Positions 44,714-59,700 of a DNA stretch of 64,000 bases are shown one piece after another (within the stretch, counting starts at the first letter, position 1; the number at the start of each line of letters is the position of its first letter). Made by a program: the position numbers and the translations under genes. Below the pieces are notes generated by a model that was given only the letters and a program-made list of their open reading frames with translations, was not told where the DNA came from and did no database searches. The stretch comes from Panorpa germanica. Lineage: Eukaryota; Arthropoda; Insecta; Mecoptera; Panorpidae. The stretch is taken from positions 14,943,331-15,007,330 of the forward strand of contig OY783210.1 in NCBI GenBank assembly GCA_963678705.1. Direction: 5' to 3'.

Positions 44714-47700
44714 GTAAGTATATTTTATTTGACATATGTTAATAAGATTTCAACGTTATATTTATGTAAAGATAGGCTATTTTAAATTAGGTTAGGGTAA
44801 CTTGATAAATGTTATAAAGATAGTAAAGCCGAAAGACAAAAACAATTAGGTTAAGAACTAGATTTACAATAAGATTTCACTGTCAAAATTTATTACTATT
44901 TCAGAAGTTATTAACAATATCATAATTTACATCTTAGCAACTGTGGTCAATTTTAAAATTAATTAAATTTTCATTTTTCATTGAAATAAAGGTTAATAAC
45001 ATATATATTATGTACATTGACAGAAATAATATACAGAAGAAATAAGAGATTATTTTTACATTTGGGATACACAACCCAGCTGTTAGAAGTACATGACGTA
45101 TCATACATTGGAATTTTCTATAACGTTGTATCCCTTTAATAATTAAATGACTTTTTCAATTGTTAATATCTCCTAAGATATAGGAAGTTATTAAAAAATA
45201 ATTGAACATTTGAAATTCTGGTAGCTAACTTTATGAATATTTAGTACAGTTTTATAGAAATTAATTCATGGTTCACAAGCTCGTTTTCATCATTTTATGG
45301 TTCGATTTCCAAGGCTATTAATTTCGAAATTAAATACTGTCATAAATTAAATACCACACTAAACTCAAAATATAGATATTACCTTAAATTTTGGTAAAAT
45401 TTAACATAAGCAAAACTTAGAACCCTGTTCTATTCTTTGAAGGACGCCCGTTAAATTTTAGGAAATTTTTCAAAGGTTATACAAAAGGTTATCTTTTTTA
45501 TGGTTATCTTCTAAACTAGATTACTTTGGTTTATGCAAAGCTATCAGCCGACCTTAAAATAAGTAATCTAATTTAGAAAGTACGCACTTAAAAATTTACA
45601 AAATAACATACAAAGCTCAAAACATGGATCCTGTATTTTATAATGTTATATTCATGTCGTATTTTACTTCAACAAATCCCAGTAATATTTAATCTAAAAA
45701 GGTCTTATTTTATAGCTTTTCTAAAAGCCTTCAAAAACTTTTATAATCCTTAAACAGGTCAATTATTTAAGTAAGCAGTAAAACAAATCACAAAGCATAG
45801 TATATTAGGTAAAAACGTGTAAATAAGTATAGCTTTCATAAAACAATACAATTTTTTTAATATTTTAGAGTTCGATCCTGGGCCGACAAACTAGGAACGG
45901 AGTTATTCATAGTTGGAGAATACATTACTAGGAGAAAAGATGTCCAGGAGGTATGTGATTACTTTATTCATAGGATTGCAACCTGCTTTTCTACGGTCTC
46001 ATCTTTTAAATTTTGATTTCTTGCTCGAGACAACTGTAAATATTATTCGACGTTTTAATTTGCACTATTAGTGGAAGCGGTCTTAGGTCGACATTACTAC
46101 ATCGGATTTATAGTTCAAAGATAAAAGAGAAGTGAAGCGCACTCTGTTCTATAACAGAAATGGCAACTCACAGAAGATCCCTTAATCAACATATCTTCTT
46201 ATAATCATTATAATACAATCTAATAGAAATTAAGACATGGTTCATACCGCCCAGGTAGAACATTGCCTTTGAGTGCTAATTTCACACATGTACGCTTTCC
46301 ACAAGTTAATTCCAAGGTTCACTTTCTACTTCTCATAGATAAATAGTCTTGTTGTAATAATTTCATACTTGCTAGCTTACTACAAGCTATTACATAACGT
46401 TACATGTTCTACCTGGGTGTTTTAGTTTAAGGTGCAGTAATTTATTTACAATGTTACAGAGTTATAAACAAGCGCAAGTTGTTACGCGAGATGGAAAGAA
46501 ATTGGTTGAAGAAATTGCCAGAGAAATTTCTAAAATGTTTGAACTGAAAGTTAGCGCAGTTAAGGTAAGGATTGATTTGATTTTTATATAAGAAACCTCT
46601 TTTCTATATTGCTAGCAAAATAATGATTTATTGCAGCGAATATCTGAATCTGCGGAAGAAACAGCAATATCTGAAACAGATGTTCCAATGGAGAATTATA
46701 CGTACTACAATGCCAAGACAATATATGAACCTGGGACTACCCCCACCGAGGACCCACTTCTGGATTCACTTATGGACAAGGTTGACAAAAAGGATATAAC
46801 AGTGCCCCTAGAGATGGCTCTTACTCCTAATCCACATTTTTATAATATTCCTATCAACCTCACCTACAGTGCGGTACATGTACCAACGACTGTATTTGAC
46901 AGAAGTAAGTTATTTCAAATTGTTATCAAAGAAATAGGATATTCTTTCCAATCCAATTGGCCACCGTATATATATTTTAAATTTCAGATGTGGAAGTATT
47001 AAAATCTATTAAATGGTCAGAAAAATTAGACAGGATCTTTGTCAATAATCTGCGGGCAGACCCAACCCTCTCTTGGCAATATTTTGGAAGTTCAACTGGA
47101 TTTATGCGACAATACCCAGGTATGAATCTAAATGTTCAAATGAAAGATGCCGATCAGGTCAAACCTGGATTACTTAACACATTCTCATCTTCCAATGTTG
47201 TCATCCCCTTTTTCCCAATATTTGATGCAATTAACAGTTCTAATTAAATCTTGTAGCTATGCTGTGGCCATCCGATACCGTCGACGTCTACGATTGCCGC
47301 ATTCGATCCTGGTATATTGAAGCAGCTACAAGTCCAAAAGATGTCATTGTTCTTGTTGATAATTCAGGATCCATGATGGGCGAACGGAAGCATATTGCTC
47401 GCCACGTGGTCAATAATATCTTGGACACACTAACAAGCAATGACTTTGTTAATGTTTTTACATTTTCCGACATAATCCAAGAAGTTGTTCCTTGCTTTCA
47501 CAACGTGTTAGTTCAGGTGAGTTAGTTCAAACGTATGATATATCTCACGACTCTTTCATGTCTTCATTTTGGGAAGGAGATTACAATATTTGTCAGGATC
47601 TCAATGAATAATATGGATGGTATTAAGTTAATATGTTGACACCTATATTCTCAGTTTTCTTAAGTCTAATAAATTACATAATATAAAATAAATGTAATCT

Positions 47701-50700
47701 GGACATTTACATTACACGTTGATGTTGGTCCATGATTACTTTATAAATGGTGATGCTTTAGTTTGATGTTTATTCGACTATCAGACCAGAATTTCAAATT
47801 GTGACTTTTGCTGTTGCCTTACTTTAATTGTGGCTTTCTTTGAGTTGTGTTATTCGAAGCTTAGAGGCTTAGTTTTTGATCATGTGCCAACCCCAGTAAA
47901 CAATTTGGTGAAGTGCCCTATTTGGTGAAGTTCGAGTCAATCGTACAATTCTATTCTAACGCTTTACAAGTTCTCTACCTGTCACAGATTTTGTGTTAGT
48001 TTTTCATAATAATATTCTTTCTTGTTCCAACATCATTCATTAAGTATTTCTGTTTCTTTCCCACATGGATATATATTTTTTAAATTCACTTTCATTTCAT
48101 TTATTCCAAAGTGAGAGAAAAACGAGATGCGTTAGACAAGTAAAATATATTTTTCACCGTTACACTTGTATACTTGTATAATATTTCGTTCTGTACAGAA
48201 GTTTAAAGTATATGCTATCCTTTTTCAACAAATATTTCTTTAATGGTAATAGACAGACGCTATCTCCCTCAATCCCCGAATATAATGTTTATAAACGAAG
48301 ATAGTATCTAGCGATGGTAAGACAGAGGTTTTAAACCTAACGCAGACCTGCCGATCGTGGATTTTTGAACCACCAAAACAATGTAAAAAACTAATATAAC
48401 GAGTATTGTTGAAGATGAATAATATTCATTAAAAAAATCACGATCCGTACTAAAGATTACATCTATTTATTTCTTCATTTAAATATTTATATTTTGCAGA
48501 CTCTAAAAAGTAGAATTCCATTAAATTTTATACCCCTACTAGTGTCACTCCGGTCATAAATCATAAACCGACTCCGCTTTTAATTCAGCAGTGAACCGTC
48601 GTTGCAATGTCTGTAGCTCATAAAAAGGGCCTTTCCTATGAACGACTGAATAGAAAACGAACACGTTCCAAACAAAAAATTCATGATATGTAATAGAAAT
48701 TAAGTAGAATTTACTCCAAAATGTTTACTGGGATCACGTGTTGATATAGCACGTGCCATGTCTTGAACAGCATTGGTGTCGCTAATTGCAACAATAACAA
48801 CTGTAAACTGATGGAAAACCTAAAATAATTATAAAACTAACTGACCGATCGATATGTTGCATCCATATTTAATAAGTTGTTACAATTTTGAGGTTAATTA
48901 TCTATTATTTCACAGGCTAATCTAGCAAACATAAGAGAATTAAAATTGGGAATGGAAAAAATAAATAGTACAAATATTGCGAATGTATCAGCTGCTCTTA
49001 TCACCGCTCTAGAATTATTGGAAGATTACAGAAACGATAGACAAGCAGCCAGGTTTGTAACTTAAATTATTAGATAAAATACACGCATTGAAATTGAGAC
49101 TAAACACAGACTGATTTGGGTTTACTGATTCTGAATATTTTATTTACCAGTATCAGTTTTGATAATGTATGCCTCCGTCTTAAAAAATTGGCGTTCAAAA
49201 ACGAAGTTTTCGTAATATCCTTTTATCAGTGGGTTTTAAGATGGTAGAGGAGTCAATTTTCTACAATTTGTGCCTCCGCTTAACATTTTGCTCATATTTC
49301 TTAAACCCATTATAGAATCTAAACATATCATATGTCATTTAAAGCACTCCTAAAGTTCTACAAGTTTTATTTAAATATTTTTCTAATAAAATAAGAGAAA
49401 AATTGAATTGTAACATTTTGTCAATTACAGATGCAATCAAGCTATAATGTTGATAACAGATGGAATAACCCAAAATTTCGATACTATTTTTGAACATTAT
49501 AATTGGCGAGACCCATCTTATAAGCCTGTGAGAATATTCACTTATTTGATAGGAAAAGAAGTTGCGGATATTACGTCTGTCAAAGCTATGGCTTGTGATA
49601 ATCAAGGTAACTTAAAAATAAGTCTACTTTTTAAAGAATCTTAAATTACAAACCAAATTCGAGATCGATATATCACTATCTTCTTTTATACCGTACTATA
49701 AATAGATTTCCTAACAAATAAAATCTGATCCTAAACAAATAAATCTAATTATTATTCCTAATACCCGAAACTTATTATAAATTAATTTATATTAATCGAT
49801 AATCTTTCACCATAGATTTGGTATATTTTTTAGAAATATTCATGATTTTTAGGTTACTACGTCCATTTAAGTACCCAAGCAGAAGTCCTGGAAGACGTCC
49901 TGCAGTATATCCCAGTGATGGCTAGACCTTTAGTCCTCAAAAGATATGATCATCCCACGATATGGACCCAGGTGTACGCCGACATCATAGTGAGTCTTCA
50001 TCAGATACAATTAATCCATGCTGAAACTTATAAATGTTGCTTTATATGTATTTTTGTAACAATGTTTTTATTACTAATAATCACAGATGGCTCCACAGGT
50101 ACATGTTTTTGCTTTGTTTATACACGTATAACTTAACAATGATTTTTTAATGGTCTTAATATAATGGCAATGGATTTAACCTCTAAATAATACTCTTTGT
50201 GTATATTTTAATTATTTGTTTTTAATCACAGATATAATTAAAAGCAAGAGAGAATATATTAAGGACATGTTCTTATATTTTTGTGTATATGTTGTAAGCT
50301 TTTAAGCAGCCGAACTTGAAAAGTGGGGTTATGTTTTTTGTATCTAATTTATCTTTAAACTTAACCTCTAATTTAACAATATTTCAACTTATATAAATTA
50401 AAACTAATATTTTATATATCATTAACGACTGCTTTTCTTAAAATTGGTTGTTTGGAAGCTAGAAAATTTCATAATCAAAAGCTTGAGCAGCTAAATTCGC
50501 CAATACGACTATATTCTTGTAATATATTGTACATAGCTTTGGTTCCAGATGTCTGTAAGTATTCTGCCGTGTTTTTTTGATAAGTTCAACAACTTTTTAA
50601 ATAGCTAATGGATAAAACAATTGTAGTATTACGTTAAACCACCAGAGGAGCTAGTGCTCGCGACTATGTTTAGGTATATATGAAGCTAACATTACCGAAT

Positions 50701-53700
50701 TTACTTTGTTTTCAATGTGCTTGTGTCCTCATTTTTTAGTGGTCGATTTTTCAATTGTTGATTGAAATTAATGTTAATAAATGTGCACATTGGTGTGTCT
50801 ATTTTAATAAATATCTAAATATTGACGGAGATATAGCAATTAAAAATTTGAATTGTAGCTTTAGCGCTAAAAAATAGTCTGCCATATTTGTATGACGTGA
50901 AATGCATTTTAACGTCAGTTATTTGTTGAGTAGGTCAGTACTGTGGTAATGTTTTGTAGCTGTTGGTAGTCAAATAATCAAGTCAAGTCAACGAGTAATA
51001 AGTTTTTATTTTATTTAACCCTGTTATGGCAGACATAATATTGAATTTTTATTGTTCCTTGAAATAGCTGTAAATAATATTTGATATTTTGATACATAAA
51101 TACATATAGCAGAGATTTATGAGCTGTGAGGTTGGCAGCGATTGTGATGTCATACGCATTTGGAATGTGAACAACGTTGAATCCCTTTAATAATTAAAGA
51201 GACAAAATGACTTTTTTAATTGTTAATATCTCTTAACATATAAGGAGTTATTAAAAAATAATTGAACATTTGAGGTTCTAGTAACCCACTTTATGAATAT
51301 ATAGTACACTTTTATAGAAATTAAAACATAGGACACAAGCCCATTTATATTATTGTCTAATTAGAAAGTTGTTGAACTAAGCCCGTTTGAGCAAGCTTTA
51401 TGTAATTGAAAAGCATTTTATGCTCATTTTGCATATATCTGTCTATTTTTATAAAATAAATGTTTGTATATAATGATGAATTAATTATTCTTAACATAAA
51501 ACGAGTTAACTGAATTCCATAAATTTAAAAATATGTGTCAAACTTGAAATGTTCCAGGATCCAAAATTCACAGAATGGCAGTGGGAAACCAACGAATGTG
51601 AAGAACAAAGAGAAAGATTTTTAAGTATGAGAAAAAATAAATTATTTTTCTTCTCGGATGCGGAACAGGATAGAAGATATCGAATGAAACAAAAGCGGGT
51701 TAGTGTTCGTTTTAATTTTATCAAACCAAAATTGTGTCAGAAGGTTGGTAGAATCCGAATCCAAAAAAATATATACCGAGAAAGGTGTTATGTAGATACA
51801 CATACACATATAGTGCATCTAAAATAAAACACACATACACAAATAATTAATTGGAACACAAATGATAATAAACACATAGAGTTTTAATATATAGATTTCA
51901 TAGAAAATGTGTAGTAGAAAAATACACGGTAATTAGTTCCAACGATGATAGAGATGAAGAATAACAGTGAAGATCGAAGCTGACAAAAGTAATCCATCTC
52001 CATCCGGAAGATATGAAGGAGGAAACGGATATGATATAATGGTTTGTTGAAATAGATATGTGGGGATTAATTATAGGTATGTATTATATATTTAACTGTG
52101 CAGGATTTTGCAATATGTGAACTTATATGAAGGTAGTTCCAAAACATTTCTGCTCCAACCATTTATTAGAAGAATGTCAGCGTTAGCGCTTTGAACTAGA
52201 TCATTGGAAGACTGAACTGAAGGATGTAAAAGAAGAAAAACTTTTAGCGTAGAAATATTAATTATAATTTAAATATATTTTAAAATTTACCCCATATAAA
52301 TATTCCGAAGGTTACATAAGCTATAGCATTTTGAAGTGAGCGCAGCATATATATACTTATATGACAATACTTTTTTTTCTCTTGCATTTATCTTGGAACT
52401 ACTTTTCTTGAATTAGTCACCACAATATTTCCAGAAAGCCTAATTCGATTTTAATAAAAAATACACATTATCTTCTTTATAATATTTTCTATCGAGTGGC
52501 AAAAGATTTTTGAGATTGGATGCCTCGTTCATTTTTTAGAAAAAAAATTAATTTATAATTTTAAGACCACATAAATTAATTTTTTTCCTATAATGGTGCA
52601 GGGAAAAGCTTATATCTCCATTATATAGTAATTTTAAACTCGGAGAGATTGCTCTGTAACCTGTAAAAGAAAAAATCCTTTTTATAACCTTCAGTCTTCC
52701 AGTGAATATCATAATAAAATCCTCCCAAAAGCGTTTCAGCATTTGATACAATCTTACGTAATTTGAATTAGATATTATTGGAAAATACTGCACTTATTTT
52801 AATAGCTATAGTTTTAAAAAACACCTTTCTCGAACAAAGTTAATTGTATAACAAATTTAAAATCCAAATTTTTTCGCAAATAAAATAGCAATATTTAATC
52901 TAAACCAACCCTTTGGCACATTAAAGGGCAGCTTTTAGTATTTAAGACCAGTTTGTGTCACATTTATTTATCTGCAATTGCTAGATACAGATTCAAGAAC
53001 AAGGGGACATAAGCAAATACAGAATGATGACTTCAGTATCTATACCAGTCTTCGATCGGCGACAAAACGCGGTAAGTTTAAATAAAAATAAAATAAATTT
53101 ATATTATACAATAAATTTAATAAACAAGAATGATTATATTTTAAGAAACGAGTTATATATAAATCTAACTAAAGTTATTTTAGTACGAAGATTTCATCGT
53201 TTCAAATGAATTTTTAACAGAATATCACAGAAGAAGTGTTGGTAGATGGGTCCTACTGGGTGTCGTTGACGAGAGAGGTACTCGCCTTCCCAGGAAATAA
53301 CGAACTCATTTTATTCTTTAGACAGTGTGAATTTTTAGAATACTTTAATCTTATAGTTTAAGAAGACTGGATAACTCGGAGAAATCTAAATTGAAACATT
53401 TCATTCACTATTTTCCTTTTAAAAACAAATGCCATAAAAATAATATAGGTAAAATTTATTTATAATTACAAAACAATCATTAGCAGTTCATAAATTGTTA
53501 TCAAAAAATCTAAATTTCCAGGTCATACTCTTATTACATTTACCTTGAAGTTTAAATACATCATTGGGCTTGTGTACTCATTTTTAGGGGGTCGATTTTC
53601 CAATTGTTGGTTGAAACCGATGTTAATAAATATATTAGCGTTTTTATTTTATATCTAAATGTTGACGGAGATATAGCAATTTAAAATTTGAATTGTAGTT

Positions 53701-56700
53701 TTAGCGCTAGAAATGTCGGCCATATTTATGACGTAACATGTCGCACTATTAAGGGATAGGTCAGTTAGTTGTTATTTGTGTAAGAGTTCTGTGTTAAGTA
53801 AGTTATCTCTTTTAGGCTCTGTTGTATAAAATTATTCTATAACGCTTGTTCACTTTATTATTTAAGGGAAAAAAACTAAATGATGTTATTAAAAAATAAT
53901 TGGATATTTGAGATTCTTCAACAGGCTTATAACGAAATTAGTGAATGGCATCAGCAGTTTTGATTTCTCCGTGTTATACAACACTCTTAAAAATAGTACA
54001 TAGTTTAATTCATAGGTATTCCCTTTTTTTAATTGCTAGATTTAGGATTAATTCAAAATACTTTTATATAATTTAACGATTATTTACAAAGTCAAAGATT
54101 TACAATCAAAATTAACGCCATGTGTGACTGGTGTCTAAATGTCACTTTAATCTCGTGTTAATTTAAGTACCAATTTGGTAATTATGGTAAAGGTTTTCCA
54201 GTTATGAATTATACCCCCGCTGTTACAAATTGGCAATACTCTCACTAAATTTCAAAAACATAAATAATTGTCAAATCCGAATCAGTTATAATATATTTCT
54301 TATAATTATTTTTGCATAACTCACTGCGATTCTGCTTATTTATTGTTCTTTCTTCGGTTTCTACTCCTTTCAGTATTTTCTTCTTCCGATCTTTACCCTT
54401 ACTACTTTTCCTTTTTCTCTGTTGTTCCTATACCCTTTCCCTTTCTTTAACCTGCCTGCTTCTATTCTTATTAATTTGTCTTTCCCCTGGTTTACTCCAT
54501 TAGCTCCTCTCTTTTGCTCTGTTAGTTCGTTCGATTTTCCTTGTCTTCTTCCTTGGCCGTTTTCTTTTCTAGTCCTCCTTTTAAAGAAGGGAGCAGATTC
54601 AGTTTAAATCATAGTTTTATCACAATAATTAATTAATTAAATTACGAATATATCTGGATATGCAAGAACTTGAAGTTAATACGTAGATAGAATAATTGTG
54701 TTTAATACAAATACGTTATCATCCAAAATTACTTTTTTATCGCCGTTTGAGTATATTGTAGTTAGATGATAAATTTGCGGCGTCATAATTAACTATGGGC
54801 ATATCACAAATCCTTTTAAATATTTACAAAAGCTCATGTTTTGCATTATGGTTTAAAACGAATTAAAATATCATATGCATAAAAGTGAAAAATTTGTTTG
54901 TATGATCTGTTTGTTTGCTCATAGATATTTTAAATATTGGCAAGCAACCATAAACCAGTAGTTCAGATATTTTGGCGCTAGTTGTACCCTTGCCCATACT
55001 CAATAGATAATAAATTCAAATAAACTTATAGTTTTCAATATTTAGATTGTTTTATTAGTTAATAAGATTAGAAAAATAATATTTAATTAGCTTGTTAGTA
55101 GCTTAAAAGTAATCAAAAGCATTCTATAACTAATAAGTAATTGTTACAGAAATTAAATTGTTGGCAATAGAAACATTGTGTTTAAAAAAAATTAGAGTTC
55201 CTATATTTTTAGAGGTTAGAATATTTTCTAGTTTGTTTTTTGTAGAAACTGTACATAACATTGACTTATTTTACGTAATTTAATGATATATTTTGTTTAT
55301 ACCAGACTCGGATTGCTGCTTTACTTGGAGTTGCAGGAACCGATGTCCCAATTGAAGATATTCAGAAACTGATGATGCCACATATGGTAGGTTTAATTCT
55401 AACCTTAAATAATCATAATACCAAAAATGAATTTAAAAAACTTTTTCTATACAGTTGGGAGTAAATGGTTATGCTTTTATAGTCACCAACAATGGATACA
55501 TCTTAATACATCCCGATCTTCGACCAGTGGTAAGTTAGTTACAAATTAAATATTTAAAAAGTATTTAACAAAGATTCAAACCATTTTTCTTTTTTAGTTT
55601 CAAGGTATTCTTAAACCTAATTACAACAGTGTTGATATGGCGGAAGTGGAACTGGTTGATGATGATCGGAGGCCTCGTGATTTTAACCCATCATTACTAG
55701 CAGTAAGTTAAGGAAATAACTAGAGTGTCATATGCTATTATCATTTAAAAAACTTTCAATTTACAGTTCAGAAATGAAGTTATCAATCAAACAACTGGTG
55801 CTAAATGGCTGTCAGTGAAATATCATTTTGACGCAATGGTAAGTTTTAAAGAAATATTAGTAGTGTACTCTTGTGGTAGAAAATATAACTACCTATATAT
55901 ATATTTGGTATTTTAGAAACGTGTGTCCCGAATTCGGCGACAGTATTATTGGATGGGAATCAAAGACACTCCTTTTACTCTGGTTGCCACCATACCAGAA
56001 CCCTATGGGCTGCACCGCTTACAAATAAGATCGGATGAAGAAATACATAGGGTGCACGCTAAGGGAACATATTCTGTTAAATATTTTAATGGAAGCCATT
56101 GGATGATTCACCCTGATTGGTAATAAAATATTTCATTTATTTAATTCTCTTAATACTTTGATCTTATCTAATTCATTTGATACATCATAATGATTCATTC
56201 CGCATCTGTCCCTAACAACTGTAACAAGAAAAGTGAGGTTATTTAATTGAACGTCAATACGTCGTCAATAGATGGCGATAGTGTGGAATTATGATAGATT
56301 CTATTTTTGAACAAAATTGAAATAAGAAATTACTTTTCAGGTTATATTGTCGTCATGTTGAAAAAACTTTCCCAACTCCGGAATCTGAATTGTTATACTT
56401 CCTGGAACGTATGAGTCAACCAGGATGGCGTTGGCCACTAAATAAGACTCCTACACCCCCAGAACATGCTGTTATGTATTGTAAGTTTCCTGTCATTTTT
56501 CTGGAGTGTTCTCTGTACTTTCTTAAATACAGCTTTTAAATTAGCATGATTGATAATTGTATTAGTATACTAAAGTGAAGTGAGCAGAGGTTAGAAAGAA
56601 AAATGAAACAATAGTGCCATCTATGAATGCACAAATAAATCAGTGTCACTCATCTATGAATATCTTGTAAATCATTGTGAATTCTCAGTAAACTGAAGTT

Positions 56701-59700
56701 CGTTCTTTGAATTTATTTCGAACTCTGTATGAAACCGACCGAGTTAAGTTATGTATTCAATTTTTCTAGAAATCAGGTTCTTTTGTATATTTGATTTATG
56801 ATTATTCATTGTCGTTCTATTGTCAATCAATCAATCATCTTTGAATATATTGACTAGTGTTGTGTTTCACAGCTAACGTGAGTGGGGGCAAGTCAGATAA
56901 ATTGGAGAAGGATTCATATTTCTGTGAGTAACTCATTAATAAACAATTGTCAAGTAATCTTTAATAAGTATATTCAATTAACTAACATAAGAAACAATAT
57001 AATTTAAGGTTATATACAATTTTTAACAGTGAAGCTAGCAATGGAATTTGAAAAAAGCGGGAAATTTAAATAATACAACAATTTTATTGATTACTAAGTA
57101 GTTGTATAATTGATTTAAAGTAGTTATAGCATTAATTATTTAAATATACCTAATTATGGATTACCTGGCATTCAGTTTGTAGACGTGGTCAAGTATATTT
57201 GAGTTATTTTAATTGTTACTTATCACATGTATCGGATGCGAATAAAATGTCGCAATGAAAAATTTATTGGTAAGAACAAATCTACTAAAATCTTAACATA
57301 GGGTTCGGATAGATAAAGGCAAACCAAAATTCGCTTAAATACACTTGCAGTGTGTGGCAGGCATTAAAAATAATTAAAACGTCAGTAAACATAACCTACA
57401 ATAAATATACAATAATTTGATCACAACCCAAAATGTCGACAATGCTAAAAGAAATATAATAAATACATAATACATTCATTACATAATATAATATAATCAT
57501 AATACATATATGTGTTACATTCTTTTATAGCTTAACTTCTTAAATAGTTAATAAATAATTGTTAATGTAAATATATCAACATGTGATAATTAATGACATA
57601 TTTTAACTCTAAAGCATCATATGTGTATCGCACCAAATGAATGCACAAATTGTATTGATTATTGATTGCACTATCGATGTAAAAACACACACAGCTATAC
57701 CACAATATAATATTCTTATAAATTGAATAACCTATGATCTTCCAAGTGATGTCACACAGCGCATGTACCAAACCACAAACCATTAGCACTCAATCAATGC
57801 ACCACTGAACTATAATTTAGATAATTTATGCACCAAAACAATTTATTTAATTAAACACCCACCACAATTGTTAGCTGTGGAAATGCAATATTCCATTTTA
57901 TAGGTTTTTTATTATATGTTAATATTTGTTTTATTCCATTTTATTTTGTGTTATTAATATTAATTCACCCTGTAAATCAAAACGTAACTTAAGTGTGTTT
58001 GGTTGTAAACTTGTAATTATTCTGTTACCCAAGAAACGAACCGAATTCTCCTATTAGAATATATGAATATTTCAACCAGTAGAATTCGTATTTTAGCTTA
58101 GTAGCAGAATAATAATGTTAACTTTTAAAATAGCGGCACGTTATCGCTTTACCAGCAGCACAATTTGCACAGAAATGAGTTTATAAACGATTAGTTTGGT
58201 TCTTCTTTGGATTGCGCTTTTCCAAACCGAACTAGGTCAAACTCCATTCAAACATTGGAAATTGAGAATGGGCCTGTGTCCTCATTTTTTAGTGATCGAT
58301 TTTTTAATTGTTGATTGAAATTGATGTTAATAAATGTGTATTAGCGTGTCTATTTTATTAAATATCTAAATATTGACGGAGATATAGCAATTAAAACTTT
58401 GAATTGTAGTTTTAGCGCTAGAAATGGTCAACCATATTTGTATGACGTGAAATGCATTTTAACATCAGTTATTTGTTGAGTAGGTCAGTACTGTGGTAAT
58501 GTTCTGTAGCTGTTGGTAGTCGAAATAATCAAGTCAAATCAAAGAATAATAAAGTTTTATTTTATTTAACCCTGTTAAGGCAGACATAATATTGAAATTT
58601 GATTTTTCCTTGAAATAGCAGTAAATAATATTTGATATTTTGATATATAAATACATATAGCAAAGATTTATGAGCTGTAAGGTTGGTAACCTTACACAAG
58701 GATTGTGTACATCCCTTTAATAATTAAAGAGACAAAATGACTTTTTTAATTGTTAATATCTCTTAACATATAAGGAGTTATTAAACAATAATTGGACATT
58801 TGAGGTTCTACTTTATCAATATATAGTACACTTTTATCTCCCATTATCTGAAAGGTATATTCTATAAATGAGGTTCGGAACTTGGGTTATAGAACTCAAT
58901 TTTCTTTTTTCGTTGATTCTATTTATATTCTTATTATTATAAATTATGCATAACTTGCAGGCGACAGAAACTTAATTCAAAATCTCGTTTTCGATGCCAG
59001 AGTGACAGAGTGGTTCTCCCAGAACATAAGCAATTCACAAAAGGAAGATAAAGGGTAAGTTTCAATATTAATAATAAATGTATTGCTCCATCAAAATTAG
59101 TTTTACAAAATTTACAGTTGTGAAAAAATCGCTTAATGACTTTTCGGTGTACATAGGCGAATAAATGATCTAATTGATCGAATAATATAAAAACGAAATC
59201 GTAGTTTCTTGTGTTACAATTGTTGCCGATATGAAAATGTAAAGGCGTTTTATTAAAGAGGGCGATTTCTCAATTTAGTTTCTTATAAACTGTAGCTTTG
59301 TTAATTTCGTTTCTCAGCTGTCAATTTTTTTTCCAGAATGTAACTGTAGCTTAACCAAGAAAAATACCTCGGATTCATTGTCTTAACTGTGATCGGTCTA
59401 TTGATAAAACTAGAATTGAAAAACCCAGTTTGTTATTTAAACTTTAGTTATTCCTTGGTCATTATATTATCTCTTAGGATATAATGAATTTTTTTAAAAC
59501 TTATAATGACGTATATGTTTATTCAAATAATAATAATTTCTACACCTAATTTTTCCACAATTATTCAAATTTATAAACGTTGCACATTTACGCCTGGATA
59601 GCCCCAACCCAATTGCCATGCTGATGGTACTACTTCCAAGGTAAAGTATCTTCGAACGCCGCTGTCATAATTAATACAATTTAAATCAATGTTGTATTTT

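Noticed and set aside
52133-52410. Possible element with ends GGTAGTTCCAA / TTGGAACTAC
   Set aside because: Inverse match is only about 10-11 bp and no second copy is visible, so chance cannot be excluded.
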